Origin: Planctomycetaceae bacterium | Lineage (GTDB): Bacteria > Planctomycetota > Planctomycetia > Planctomycetales > Planctomycetaceae | DNA: 34,997 nt | Direction: 5' to 3' | NCBI GenBank assembly: GCA_002726205.1 | Contig: PBSL01000072.1 | Span: forward strand, 1 to 34,997 | Shown: positions 15,974 through 24,773 of the stretch, in pieces | Layout of the letters: each line of letters begins with the position of its first letter | How positions within the stretch are numbered: position 1 is the first letter of the stretch | Notes under the pieces: model-generated | Seen by the model: only the letters and a program-made list of their open reading frames with translations | Told to the model about the DNA's origin: nothing | The model's database searches: none | Position numbers and translations under genes: made by a program

Positions 15974-18900
15974 TCACTTCGGCGGGTCGCTTTTCTTCGA
16001 TGTGGTGCCTTGTTTCGTCGGGGTGTTTTTCTTCGCTGCCGTACCCTTCTTCGGCGGTGTCACCGGCTGGTCCGACTCGGGCTGGAACATCCCGGGTTCG
16101 ACCGGGATCATCTCCGCCGGTGCAAGATTGTCGATCAGTTCCAGTTGTTTCCTCGTGATCAGCGAGAGATAGAACTGGGCAAGCGGGCGGAGGTGCGAGT
16201 CGGGTACGGTGTCGAGAAGACGGACAAGTTCGTCGCCGGCCTGGTTGACTCGCCCGGCCTCGAGATGACTGGCAGCGACATTGAAGAGGATCTCGCTGCG
16301 GGACTCGGGAAGCAGCAGGACCAGGTTCATCGTCGAGTTGATCTGGTCGAAGGGCCATTGCTGAGGACGCAGAAACAGTGGCATGTTCCTCAGGGAATCG
16401 CCGAGGCGTGTTTGTTCGAGCTGCGCCAGTTCACCCTGCCACAACTGGTTGGCATGGTCGTAGTCGGCAAACGCCAGTCGGGTGATGGCGATCGTGGTTC
16501 GAATGTCGAGTTGGCCGGCCTGTTCGCCGAGTTCCTGGAAGAGTTCCTCCAGCGTTGTGGCCGTGGCCTCATCACGAAAGACACCTGCTTCCATCATCCA
16601 GCGGGCCTTGAGAACGCGGACCTGGGGATTGGCGGCGAGCTGGGCGTCCTGGTTGATGAGTTCCAGGGCGGTGCGGATAAACACTGGACGATCGGCCTGT
16701 TCCTGTGTCAGTTGGATGGCCAACTGCAGACGATCTGGCGGTTCACTGCCGGTTTCGGGGGCAAAGGCCCTTTCGATTTCTCCCTTCAGTCGTTCCACCT
16801 CGCTGATCATTGTCTGCAGCGGATCATCAACTTCCCTTCTCCTGAGTTCCTTTTGCTGTTCGCTGGCTCGCTTCGGCATTGGCGAGAGAGTATCGAAACG
16901 GCGAAGCGAGTCGAGCGCCAGATCGACCCGATTGAAGCGGCTGAGCCGTTGATAGCGTTCGAACAGGGCTTCGGTGTTGTTCGCGTCAAGTTCCAGGACC
17001 TGGTTCAGCGCCAGGATGGTCTGAAAGTAGCGCCGGCGTGCGGATGGGGAATTCATCTTGCCGCCACGAAAGGCCGATTCAATGTCGTCCAGCACCGCGT
17101 AGGCCATTCCCAGGGCCAGAAATCCCCGCGAGTTGTTGGGCACCGAAGTGAGCCCTTCGTTGGCGGAACGAATCGTCAGGAAAGCGACGGCGGCGGTATC
17201 GGCCAGGATCGTCATGGCTTCAAGATCCCCGGACCCGCCGGTCAGATCCTGGTTGGCCAATCGCAGCGCCAACTCCTGCAAAGCCCCCTGGAAGGCGGGA
17301 TTGTCCCGCCTTCGCTTGAGAATCTGTGCGAAGTGCGTGGCCTGGTCGATGGCCGGTACCGAGCGAGGCCTTTTCGGTTTGAGATAGCTGGTGTAGGCCG
17401 CGTCGGCCCGGGCCAGCTCGGGGCGAGGCTCCAGCTTGTCGGCGACGGTCCGAAAGGCGGTGTTGATGAAGTCGAACTTGTGCGAGTCGAGGAAGGGCTT
17501 CATCGAAGCCAGGGCATCTGCCTTGCGATAAAAGACGGCCGTGGTGGATCCGATGTGGGTCAGTTGCCAGTCCATCGGATACTGGAAGAGGGCGAACATC
17601 GAGAGGTAATCGGGATTGGGGGAACCGCCGAGCCGAGGCAACACGTGGGAGATGCGGTGGGTGTCGAAGGCCAACTGCCAGACACGAGAATCTCCGGTCT
17701 GTGGCACCGGATACAGAGTCTCTGGAGACCTGGGCACACCGAGATCGGATTTCTTCAACGTCTGGTGAGCAGCGGAGCCTCCCGGTGACAAGATCACTTC
17801 GATCTCGTCAGCGGTTTCATTGGCCACCTGTGCCCGTAAGATCTGCTGCCGGCCCTCGGGCCCAATCACAAACGTCCGCAACCTCAGCGCCGCGCGGGTT
17901 TTTCGGTGCAGATTCAGCAGGTCCTGGTCGTCGCGGCCGGCGTACAGCCGAACGCGGCTGTCGATGAACGGACGATGACCGATCCAGATCATCAAGTCGC
18001 CCTGCTCGGGAACAAAGTTGAATCCTCGATGGTTTTCGTTGCGGCCGTGATCGCGGTAGACCACCAGTCGGCCGGTGCCCCGGACAATCAGGAAATCGTT
18101 GTCCGGTTCGGTCCCTCGCAGCGTCCAGGACACTCCGGGTTGTCGCGATTCGAGCGCGACTTGCTTGGGAAGGGAGATCTTGTTGCTGATGAACAGTTTG
18201 CGGAGCGTGTCGGTGACATCGCCCCGGTCGAGTTCTTCGTCGAGGTTGGCCGAGACGGTGAACAGGCGTTCGTTGAGGTCGCCGATCATGCCATCAACGG
18301 TTGCCGAGAGGGTCGGGCTGAATCCCAGCCCAAGTTTTCGGCCGTTTTCAGACGTCAGCCGACCGGTGATTCCCAGGAACGCCAGCGCAAAAAAGGTCAG
18401 GACCGTCACGGCTCGTCCACCGCGAGAGAACAGTAATTCGCGAGGTTCGGTTGAGTACTGCTGGGGAAAGGACGCCTTGAACCAGTCCTGTCCATTCAGT
18501 CCGGCCAGGACCGCAGCCACGAGAGCCGCCGGTGCCAGTTCGCGAACCCCGAGCAAGGCCAGCAGCGTGAAACCACCCAGGACCGCCACATGGCCCAGGT
18601 CGACACGGCGACGATTCAGGTAAAGTGTGAAACCGGCCGTGACGACCAGCAGGGAACCGGCGATCACGTGGTAGTTGATCCACGACCAGTTTCCCCAGTG
18701 ACCACGAAAATACAGGATCGCCGTCAGGGGGTAGTACTGGAGACGATCGATCGAAGCATCCTGTCCCAGCCCAATCAGGTGATACGGTCTCAGCGCCGGG
18801 TACTCGGTTCCATAGAGCATCACCGGTGCCAAGAGCGTATGGACATGAAATGGGTTGATCAGGCTGGCTGCGACCGCTGCTGCGACGACCTTCCAGTACA

Positions 18901-19747
18901 ACCGCCGTCGTTCGGCGCCCAGCAGAGCCGGGCGTTCCATTCTTGCTCCCAGCAGCTCGCCGGCCCCGTAAAGCAACAACAGGAACAGGCCGATCCAGGC
19001 CCGCGGATCGAGGTTGGCCCACAAGCACTGAACGCCAACGGCCAACCAGAGATCGCGTGGACGGTCCGAGAGCGACCAGCGATGCAGGAGCCACATCTGC
19101 GTGGCCAGGCCCAGCAGGGTCAGGGATTCCGGGCCGGCGACGAACTGCGGGAAGCAGACCAGCAGGGCCACGGTGGCCATCACCGACGACCACCAGGTCG
19201 GGATTCCCGGTCGGGTGACATGGACCACCAGACCCAGTGTGACCGTTCCGGCGATGGCCGCAAACAGCGAGAGCCAGATGTCCTGGCCCGGCAGGCTGTA
19301 GAGGCCGGCCAGCAGCAAGTCGGTTCCCCAGTTCAGATTGACCCAGGGACGATCGATTGCGGTCAGGCTGAACACGTCGGTTGACGGCGGCAGCACACCG
19401 TGTCCGGCCAGGTATCGGCCGGCCGCTGTGTGAAGCAGCGTCGTGGATTGGTGGATGCCGTAGCAGCCCAGCAGGAAGGCGAGCAGCACGGTGGCCCAGC
19501 GGAGCATGAAGTCGCCCCGCTCGGCTTCCTCCTCAACCAATTCCGGCGTCAACGGTTCCCATTCCGGCAAGTCGTCTTCGTCGCTACCACCGGTGGAATC
19601 GGTCGTGGCAGGGAGGATCTCGCTCTGGGCGTCAGCGGTCGCCTCGTCAGCAGAATCGAGCTGCGGGTCGGCTTCCCCGGGGCCGGTCACCTCGTCGGCA
19701 GAATCCACGTCGTCATCACGCAGGGTGTCGTCGTCGGAAGGTCTCAC
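15974..19747 (-). CDS. Large GT-C-like membrane protein with helical-repeat C-terminal half
   Basis: 1257 residues from GTG 19747. Residues 1-75 are a very acidic, low-complexity tail. About ten predicted TM helices lie between 82 and 460. The first loop carries VNLNWGTDLLLAGLY, similar to the first loop of GT-C fold glycosyltransferase-like proteins, but I see no clear acidic metal-binding motif in it. Residues ~470-830 are soluble, with beta-rich stretches. Residues ~830-1220 are helical and look like TPR-type repeats (for example ALNQVLELDANNTEALFERY). The last 28 residues are rich in Lys, Pro and Thr. The function is unknown; a role in envelope or exopolysaccharide assembly is only a guess. 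It follows serS by 60 bases. Confidence 0.82.
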   Translation of the reverse strand: MRPSDDDTLRDDDVDSADEVTGPGEADPQLDSADEATADAQSEILPATTDSTGGSDEDDLPEWEPLTPELVEEEAERGDFMLRWATVLLAFLLGCYGIHQSTTLLHTAAGRYLAGHGVLPPSTDVFSLTAIDRPWVNLNWGTDLLLAGLYSLPGQDIWLSLFAAIAGTVTLGLVVHVTRPGIPTWWSSVMATVALLVCFPQFVAGPESLTLLGLATQMWLLHRWSLSDRPRDLWLAVGVQCLWANLDPRAWIGLFLLLLYGAGELLGARMERPALLGAERRRLYWKVVAAAVAASLINPFHVHTLLAPVMLYGTEYPALRPYHLIGLGQDASIDRLQYYPLTAILYFRGHWGNWSWINYHVIAGSLLVVTAGFTLYLNRRRVDLGHVAVLGGFTLLALLGVRELAPAALVAAVLAGLNGQDWFKASFPQQYSTEPRELLFSRGGRAVTVLTFFALAFLGITGRLTSENGRKLGLGFSPTLSATVDGMIGDLNERLFTVSANLDEELDRGDVTDTLRKLFISNKISLPKQVALESRQPGVSWTLRGTEPDNDFLIVRGTGRLVVYRDHGRNENHRGFNFVPEQGDLMIWIGHRPFIDSRVRLYAGRDDQDLLNLHRKTRAALRLRTFVIGPEGRQQILRAQVANETADEIEVILSPGGSAAHQTLKKSDLGVPRSPETLYPVPQTGDSRVWQLAFDTHRISHVLPRLGGSPNPDYLSMFALFQYPMDWQLTHIGSTTAVFYRKADALASMKPFLDSHKFDFINTAFRTVADKLEPRPELARADAAYTSYLKPKRPRSVPAIDQATHFAQILKRRRDNPAFQGALQELALRLANQDLTGGSGDLEAMTILADTAAVAFLTIRSANEGLTSVPNNSRGFLALGMAYAVLDDIESAFRGGKMNSPSARRRYFQTILALNQVLELDANNTEALFERYQRLSRFNRVDLALDSLRRFDTLSPMPKRASEQQKELRRREVDDPLQTMISEVERLKGEIERAFAPETGSEPPDRLQLAIQLTQEQADRPVFIRTALELINQDAQLAANPQVRVLKARWMMEAGVFRDEATATTLEELFQELGEQAGQLDIRTTIAITRLAFADYDHANQLWQGELAQLEQTRLGDSLRNMPLFLRPQQWPFDQINSTMNLVLLLPESRSEILFNVAASHLEAGRVNQAGDELVRLLDTVPDSHLRPLAQFYLSLITRKQLELIDNLAPAEMIPVEPGMFQPESDQPVTPPKKGTAAKKNTPTKQGTTSKKSDPPK

Positions 19748-19807
19748 GGCATTGTTCCATGCAGGAGTGAATGGACTCTGAAAGCGGTGGTGGCCGGTGG
19801 GTTTGGG

Positions 19808-21094
19808 TCAGATTGAGCCGATCTGTCCGGTGCCAACCCAGGGTTGCAGGACTTCGGGGACCAGGATGCTTCCATCGGCTTGCTGGTTGTTTTCGAGAAC
19901 GGCAATCAGGGCACGCGAGACGGCCACGGCGGTCCCGTTGAGTGTGTGGACGAACTCGGTTCCCTTCTTTTCGGGTGCACGGCAGCGGATGCCGAGTCGG
20001 CGGGCCTGGTAGTCGGTACAGTTGGACGCCGATGTGACTTCTCCCCAACTGCCCCCGTCGCCACGTCCCGGCATCCAGGCTTCCAGATCGTATTTTCTGT
20101 AGGCCGGTCCGCCGAGGTCCCCGGTGCAGGTGTCGACCACGCGGTAGGGAATCTCCAACTCCTGAAACAGTCCCTCCTCGATTCCTACGATCTCGTCGTG
20201 GAATGCGTTGGACGCCTCGAGAGCCGGTTCGGTGAACCCGAACATCTCGACCTTGGTGAACTGGTGGACCCGGTAGATTCCTCGCGTGGCCCGACCGTGG
20301 GCGCCGGCTTCGGTACGGAAACAGTGAGAGATTCCGGCGAACTTCAGCGGCAGGTCGGCAACATCAAGCGTCTGGTCTTTCATTGCCCCTCCGAGAGTGA
20401 TCTCGGCGGTTGCCACGAGGCTGAGGTCTGTTTCCTGGATCGAGTAGATCTGGGACTCCGGCCCCCGCGGCAAGAAACCGACGCCCTCGAGAATTTCGTC
20501 CCGGGCCAGGTCCGGCGTCGTCAACAGCGTGAAGCCGGCCGCCCGCAGTCGGGTGACGGCAAATTGGACAAGCGCCAGCTCCAGCAGGACAGCTTCGTTC
20601 TTCAGGAAATAGAAGCCATGCCCGGCCACGCGGGCGCCCGCTTCAAAGTCGATCAGATCATGTTTCTCGGCCAGGTCAACGTGGTCCAGTGGCTCGAAAT
20701 CGAACTCCGGTCGATTTCCCCACGTTCGCAGTTCGAGATGGCCGTCGTCACCATCGCCTACCGGGGCATCCGGGTGCGTCATGTTGGGTACCAGAGACTG
20801 CTCGGCACGCAACGCCACCTCGATGTCGGCCAGTTCCGTTTGGTTTGAGTTGACCTGCTCTCGTAACTCGCGGCCACGGGAGATCAAGACCTGCTTGGCT
20901 TCCTCGTTCTCTGCCTCCGGGATTCCCGACGACGTGGTCTTTTGTTGCCGTCGCAACTCGTCACCGGCAGAGATCAGTTCGCCGCGTTGCTGACGCAGCG
21001 AACGAATCTTCTCCAGGTCGACGTCGGCACCACGATTTCGGCAGTTTTCAGCCACCTCGTCGAGGTGTTCGCAGATGAATTGCAGGTCGAGCAT
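19808..21094 (-). CDS. serS: Seryl-tRNA synthetase
   Basis: Class II aminoacyl-tRNA synthetase charging tRNA-Ser (and tRNA-Sec if present). 428 residues. The N-terminal ~110 residues form the tRNA-binding coiled coil (RQQRGELISAGDELRRQQK; REQVNSNQTELADIE). Motif 2 is FRTEAGAHGRATRGIYRVHQ and motif 3 is NGTAVAVSRALIAVLEN. VATAEITLGG and CTDYQARRLGIR are further family stretches. Start ATG 21094, normal length. It follows the FHA gene by 42 bases and is probably co-transcribed with it. Confidence 0.97.
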   Translation of the reverse strand: MLDLQFICEHLDEVAENCRNRGADVDLEKIRSLRQQRGELISAGDELRRQQKTTSSGIPEAENEEAKQVLISRGRELREQVNSNQTELADIEVALRAEQSLVPNMTHPDAPVGDGDDGHLELRTWGNRPEFDFEPLDHVDLAEKHDLIDFEAGARVAGHGFYFLKNEAVLLELALVQFAVTRLRAAGFTLLTTPDLARDEILEGVGFLPRGPESQIYSIQETDLSLVATAEITLGGAMKDQTLDVADLPLKFAGISHCFRTEAGAHGRATRGIYRVHQFTKVEMFGFTEPALEASNAFHDEIVGIEEGLFQELEIPYRVVDTCTGDLGGPAYRKYDLEAWMPGRGDGGSWGEVTSASNCTDYQARRLGIRCRAPEKKGTEFVHTLNGTAVAVSRALIAVLENNQQADGSILVPEVLQPWVGTGQIGSI

Positions 21095-21136
21095 CTAGGC
21101 GGCCAGTGTGTCCGGAAACGGAGGGGAGGCGGTGAC

Positions 21137-21649
21137 TTACCCGATCAACGGCAGGAAGTTCGAATCGTCGTCATCCAAAGAAATCACGTCCCCGGATTCC
21201 TCTTCGGAATCGATGTCTGCAAGCGGGGGGATGGCAGACCGAGGTTCTGCCATCACGGGCTCCGCGACGATGACCTCGGAATCGTCTGTTGGGTACCATT
21301 TGCCATCAGCACTGGCCACGACGACCGGGATGTCCTGGCTCAAGTCCAGGTCCGCCTCGGCCATTCCCTCGACGATCTGAAACCGGATGTCACCAATGGC
21401 CAATTCGTCACCGAGTTTCAGCGCGCCGGTCCGTTCGATGCGTTTGCCGTTGATCCAGATCCCGTTCATGCTGCCCAGATCGCGGACGACCAACCGGTCG
21501 TTGACGTGAGCCAGACAGCAATGTTTGCGGGAAACCCGTCGACTGCCCTTCAGCACAACGTCACAATCGCTGTCACGGCCGATGAACAGGACCTGTTTGT
21601 CGACCTGGATCGCTGGACCGTCGGCAAGTGGTTGGAGGTGGACGGCCAT
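21137..21649 (-). CDS. FHA domain protein
   Basis: 170 residues. The N-terminal ~95 residues are a forkhead-associated domain that binds phosphothreonine peptides. The conserved Gly-Arg is in LFIGRDSDCDVVL, the Ser and His in RRVSRKHCCL, and the Asn in LGSMNGIWING. The rest is acidic and without clear structure (EEESGDVISLDDDDS near the end). No TM helix is present. It may act as an adaptor for Ser/Thr kinase signalling, which is common in planctomycetes; no kinase gene is in the window. A nine-G run lies 27 bases ahead of its ATG. Confidence 0.9.
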   Translation of the reverse strand: MAVHLQPLADGPAIQVDKQVLFIGRDSDCDVVLKGSRRVSRKHCCLAHVNDRLVVRDLGSMNGIWINGKRIERTGALKLGDELAIGDIRFQIVEGMAEADLDLSQDIPVVVASADGKWYPTDDSEVIVAEPVMAEPRSAIPPLADIDSEEESGDVISLDDDDSNFLPLIG

Positions 21650-21676
21650 GGTGAGTGAGTCTTCGCGTGGTCAGAC

Positions 21677-21685
21677 GGGGGGGGG
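21677..21685 (+). repeat. Nine-base G homopolymer ahead of the FHA gene
   Basis: Nine consecutive G on the plus strand (C on the coding strand of the FHA gene), 27 bases upstream of that gene's ATG. Such tracts can slip in replication and alter leader length. It may also be a sequencing weak spot. Confidence 0.6.
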
Positions 21686-21875
21686 AGACGGTGGGGTAGC
21701 GGAATGTTGGCCCCCGTCCTCTTCATCTTACACTCTACCTCCGATCCAAGGCACGTGCTGATTTCCTTTCCAGCGGGGCCGGGCCGGTTCCCGCTCGCTG
21801 GCGAGGGGGTACGTCAGGCAGGAAGGAGAATCGCGGCGGACTTCCCCGATCCTGCCGGTTCGACCGGTTGCGGAA

Positions 21876-22670
21876 TCAGCAGTTGCGTGGTGGGACGCCG
21901 AGTGATTTGCCGCCATCGATGCCAATCGCGGTTCCGGTGACCATCACCGCCGCGTCGCTGACGAGGAAGAGTACCGACGCGGCGACTTCTGCGGGATCAA
22001 TCATCCGTTGCCAGGCCGCCGCCAGTGGGCTGGCGGCGATCATTGCCCCGGTCAGGGCCGCTGGATCATCGGCAGCCTCCAGATCGGCATTCATCATCTC
22101 CGTCTCCCCCACCGGACCCGGACAAACCGCGTTGACCCGGATCCGATCCGGCGCCAGGCAGAGAGCGAGACTGCGGGTCAGGCCGACCAGGGCGAGTTTG
22201 CTGATCGAGTAAACGGGGTCGTGGGCACGGGGCAGCAATCCCGCGTTGCTCGACACGTTGACGATCGATCCGCCACCGGTCGCTCGCATCGGCGCCACGG
22301 CATGGCGGCAACCAAAAAAAGGCCCCTTCAGATTCGTGTCGATGCACGCGTCCCAGTCATCCTCGGTCACTTCTTCGACCGGCTTGACCATCCCGATTCC
22401 GGCGTTGTTGACCAGGATGTCGAGCCGTCCGGTCTGTTCGGTTGCGGCACCGATTGCCGAAGCCAATTCGGTTTCGCGACGCACATCGCAGGCCAGTGAC
22501 GTGATCCCCAGCGAGTGGAAGTGCTCCTGGTCTTCTTCGGGGCAACGAAAGTCCGCCGAGAAGACCTTCGCCCCATGCTCGGCCAGCAGCACGGCCGTGG
22601 CACGCCCGATTCCGTTGGAGGCTCCGGTGACGAGGGCCGTTTGGCCGGAGAGATCGATCGAGGGTGTCAT
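21876..22670 (-). CDS. SDR family oxidoreductase
   Basis: 264-residue classical short-chain dehydrogenase/reductase. The cofactor motif TGASNGIG is at residues 15-22, NNAG follows near 90, and the catalytic Ser-Tyr-Lys set is in VSSNAG and YSISK near 145-160. The D in FSADFR at the end of the second strand favours NAD over NADP. The C-terminal end holds GIDGGKSLG, the usual SDR tail. Substrate unknown. It is divergent from the DUF1549/DUF1553 gene, with 257 bases between, and 225 bases separate it from the FHA gene. Confidence 0.92.
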   Translation of the reverse strand: MTPSIDLSGQTALVTGASNGIGRATAVLLAEHGAKVFSADFRCPEEDQEHFHSLGITSLACDVRRETELASAIGAATEQTGRLDILVNNAGIGMVKPVEEVTEDDWDACIDTNLKGPFFGCRHAVAPMRATGGGSIVNVSSNAGLLPRAHDPVYSISKLALVGLTRSLALCLAPDRIRVNAVCPGPVGETEMMNADLEAADDPAALTGAMIAASPLAAAWQRMIDPAEVAASVLFLVSDAAVMVTGTAIGIDGGKSLGVPPRNC

Positions 22671-22869
22671 GGACTCGTCCTGGAGAGGAAAAACGACTTC
22701 CGCGATGGTATCACGTCATTTCCTGGAATAGATTGCTCGATCAAGAAAAAGATCCTGACGGACCCAAGACGAGAAATTACAGTGAGTTACGTCTGTTTGT
22801 GTGGTGTTGATGCGGAAAAAGCGACAAGATAGAGACGAAGGTTTGTCGCGACGGAGTGGTTAACGGGTT

Positions 22870-22896
22870 GGAACGGAGTTCCGTCGAGACGCGGTC
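22870..22896 (+). promoter_or_regulatory. Possible ECF-type promoter
   Basis: GGAAC at 22870-22874 followed after 17 bases by CGGTC (22892-22896), resembling the GGAAC/GTC pattern of many ECF-sigma promoters. It is 32 bases ahead of the DUF1549/DUF1553 start, and an ECF gene lies 3 kb downstream in the same run. GGAAC is also the left arm of a short palindrome with GTTCC at 22878-22882, so the match may be chance. Confidence 0.22.
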
Positions 22897-22927
22897 GTAG
22901 GGACGCGGGTCAATTGGAGAGTTAAAG

Positions 22928-24676
22928 ATGCAATCAGGGTGGGACACGAAGAGGCTTTGGCGGTGGTTGCTGCTGTCTGTGACGGGGTTGGCCCTGCTCG
23001 GGCAGGGGCCGTTCACCGACGCTGTGTCGCTGGCCGATGCGGCGGACAAGCGGTCAGCCAAGCCGGCGGCGGGAGCAAAGACGAAGGCGAGGAGTCGAGC
23101 GGCGAAGGCGGCTGTACCGCGGGCCGCCCTGACGGGGTCAGCACGCGAGATCGTTGATTTCATCAACAAGCAGATTCGGCAGGGCTGGACCGACAACGAA
23201 ATCGAGCCATCGGCCGTGGCTGCCGACAGCGAGTGGATTCGGCGGGTGCACCTGGACCTGGTGGGAGCAATTCCGCCGTTGGAGACGGTCGAGTCATTTC
23301 TCAAGGATCGCGATCCGGCCAAGCGGACCAAGCTGATTGACAACCTGTTGGATGATCCCGGGTACGTCCGAAACTGGACGACGGTCTGGTCGAACCTGCT
23401 GATCGGTCGGCGGCCCCCTCGTCGCACCAGTCGACGCGGCATGCGGCAGTTTCTTCGTGAGGTATTTGCCCGGAATCGTCCCTGGAACAAGGTGGTCTAT
23501 GACCTGGTGTCGGCCGAGGGGCATTTCGAGCGAAATGGCGCGGTCAACTACATGCTCGCCCAGATGACGATGCGTGATGACGGGGTCCAGGCGACTGCCA
23601 AGACAACGCGGCTGTTCATGGGTATCCAGGTGCAGTGCACGCAGTGTCACAACCACCCGTTCAACGACTGGAAGCAGGACCAGTTCTGGCAATTCAACAA
23701 CTTCTTCCGTCAGGCCCGCCGCGTCGATCACCGCAAGTACGATCCTCGCAGCGGTCGCATGGTCGATGACTTTTCCGAACTGGTTTTCACCGACTTCAGC
23801 GAGAAGGTCTTCTACGAGCAGAGGGCCGGGACGCTGCAGATGGTTGAACCGAAGTTTTTCGACACGCCGGTCGACGCCAAGCCCGAAACCGATCTCCGCA
23901 AGGAGCTGGCCAGGTTGATGATCGCCGGACAGAATCCGTTGATCGCCCAGGCGATGGTCAACCGGGTCTGGGGGCATTTTTTCGGGTACGGTTTCACCAA
24001 GCCGATCGATGACATGGGACCGCACAACCCGGCGACCCACCCCGAGTTGCTCGAACGGTTGTCGTTGGAGTTCGTCAAGGCGGGTTTTGATGTCAAACAA
24101 CTGATTCGCTGGGTCATCAACTCCGAACCCTACCACGTGACCAGTCGGGTGGGAGGCGACAACAAGGTCGACAATCCGGCTGCTGGTGAGGCACCGTTGT
24201 TCAGTCACATGTACGTCAAGAGCATGGAGGCCGAGCAGTTGTACGACTCTTTGATCGTGGCCACCGGGGCCCACAAGGCTGGAGGAGCCGGCTGGGAAGA
24301 GTCCGAGCAGCAGCGTCAGCAGTGGCTGCGACAGTTTGTTATCGCCTTCGGCACCGATGAGAACGACGAGACAACGACGTTCAACGGGACGATTCCCCAG
24401 GCACTGATGATGATGAATGGAGAACTGGTCCAGAAGGCAACCAGTGCCGAGCGAGGCAGCTACCTGAACAGGGTGCTTGGTGAGCGGGGCAGCGACACGG
24501 TCCGGATTCGTCGCCTGTTCCTCTCGACGTTGACTCGCGAACCGACGCGGCGGGAGTCCAACGCGGCGGTCCAGTTGATCCAGTTGATCAAGGCCAAGAA
24601 AGGCGACCCGGTCAGTGCCTACCAGGACCTGTTCTGGGCACTCCTGAATTCCAACGAGTTCATTTTTAATCACTAG
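22928..24676 (+). CDS. DUF1549/DUF1553 (PSCyt2/PSD1) secreted protein, copy 1
   Basis: 582 residues, a planctomycete-type surface or periplasmic protein. GGAGAG six bases ahead of ATG 22928 fixes the start. A signal-like segment is at residues 10-26 ([16 protein letters not shown]), then a basic Ala/Lys-rich linker to ~65. DUF1549 covers about 70-265 and contains [13 protein letters not shown] and [22 protein letters not shown] at 237-250 contains a CxxCH, the motif type that binds haem in cytochromes c. DUF1553 covers about 320-560 ([49 protein letters not shown]). Such genes are usually paired with a DUF1501 gene, which here follows. The reaction is not known; roles in polysaccharide breakdown have been suggested. 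Confidence 0.93.
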   Translation: MQSGWDTKRLWRWLLLSVTGLALLGQGPFTDAVSLADAADKRSAKPAAGAKTKARSRAAKAAVPRAALTGSAREIVDFINKQIRQGWTDNEIEPSAVAADSEWIRRVHLDLVGAIPPLETVESFLKDRDPAKRTKLIDNLLDDPGYVRNWTTVWSNLLIGRRPPRRTSRRGMRQFLREVFARNRPWNKVVYDLVSAEGHFERNGAVNYMLAQMTMRDDGVQATAKTTRLFMGIQVQCTQCHNHPFNDWKQDQFWQFNNFFRQARRVDHRKYDPRSGRMVDDFSELVFTDFSEKVFYEQRAGTLQMVEPKFFDTPVDAKPETDLRKELARLMIAGQNPLIAQAMVNRVWGHFFGYGFTKPIDDMGPHNPATHPELLERLSLEFVKAGFDVKQLIRWVINSEPYHVTSRVGGDNKVDNPAAGEAPLFSHMYVKSMEAEQLYDSLIVATGAHKAGGAGWEESEQQRQQWLRQFVIAFGTDENDETTTFNGTIPQALMMMNGELVQKATSAERGSYLNRVLGERGSDTVRIRRLFLSTLTREPTRRESNAAVQLIQLIKAKKGDPVSAYQDLFWALLNSNEFIFNH

Positions 24677-24692
24677 AAATCCCAGGGCGGGA

Positions 24693-24715
24693 GGGACGGG
24701 CAATTGGCCCGTCCC
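24693..24715 (+). terminator. Strong hairpin between DUF1549/DUF1553 and DUF1501 genes
   Basis: GGGACGGGC (24693-24701), five-base loop, GCCCGTCCC (24707-24715): a perfect nine-base-pair GC-rich stem, 16 bases after the stop codon. No proper T-run follows (GGTTTCC), so full termination is doubtful; partial termination or 3'-end protection of the first gene's mRNA is equally likely. Confidence 0.5.
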
Positions 24716-24773
24716 GGTTTCCGGGAAGCCGGGGATGAGAGATCTTCACCGGCCCCGAAGAAAGGACAAGACG

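Noticed and set aside
16010-17788. 592-codon open frame on the plus strand, antisense to the 1257-residue gene
   Set aside because: Its translation has no recognisable domain, and it mirrors a gene with TM and repeat structure on the other strand. High-GC codon bias leaves such antisense frames open.
18348-19193. 281-codon frame inside the 1257-residue gene, same strand, other frame
   Set aside because: The main frame is continuous with TM helices throughout this part; the alternative translation is Arg/Gly/Pro-rich shadow.
22807-22835. TTGATG with a downstream TAGAGA as a sigma-70 promoter for DUF1549/DUF1553 copy 1
   Set aside because: The -10 matches only three of six bases; too weak to list.
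23294-24703. 469-codon minus-strand frame under DUF1549/DUF1553 copy 1, with a similar 536-codon frame under copy 2 (26890-28500)
   Set aside because: The two mirror frames resemble each other only because the paralogous genes opposite do. No domain or start signal supports them.
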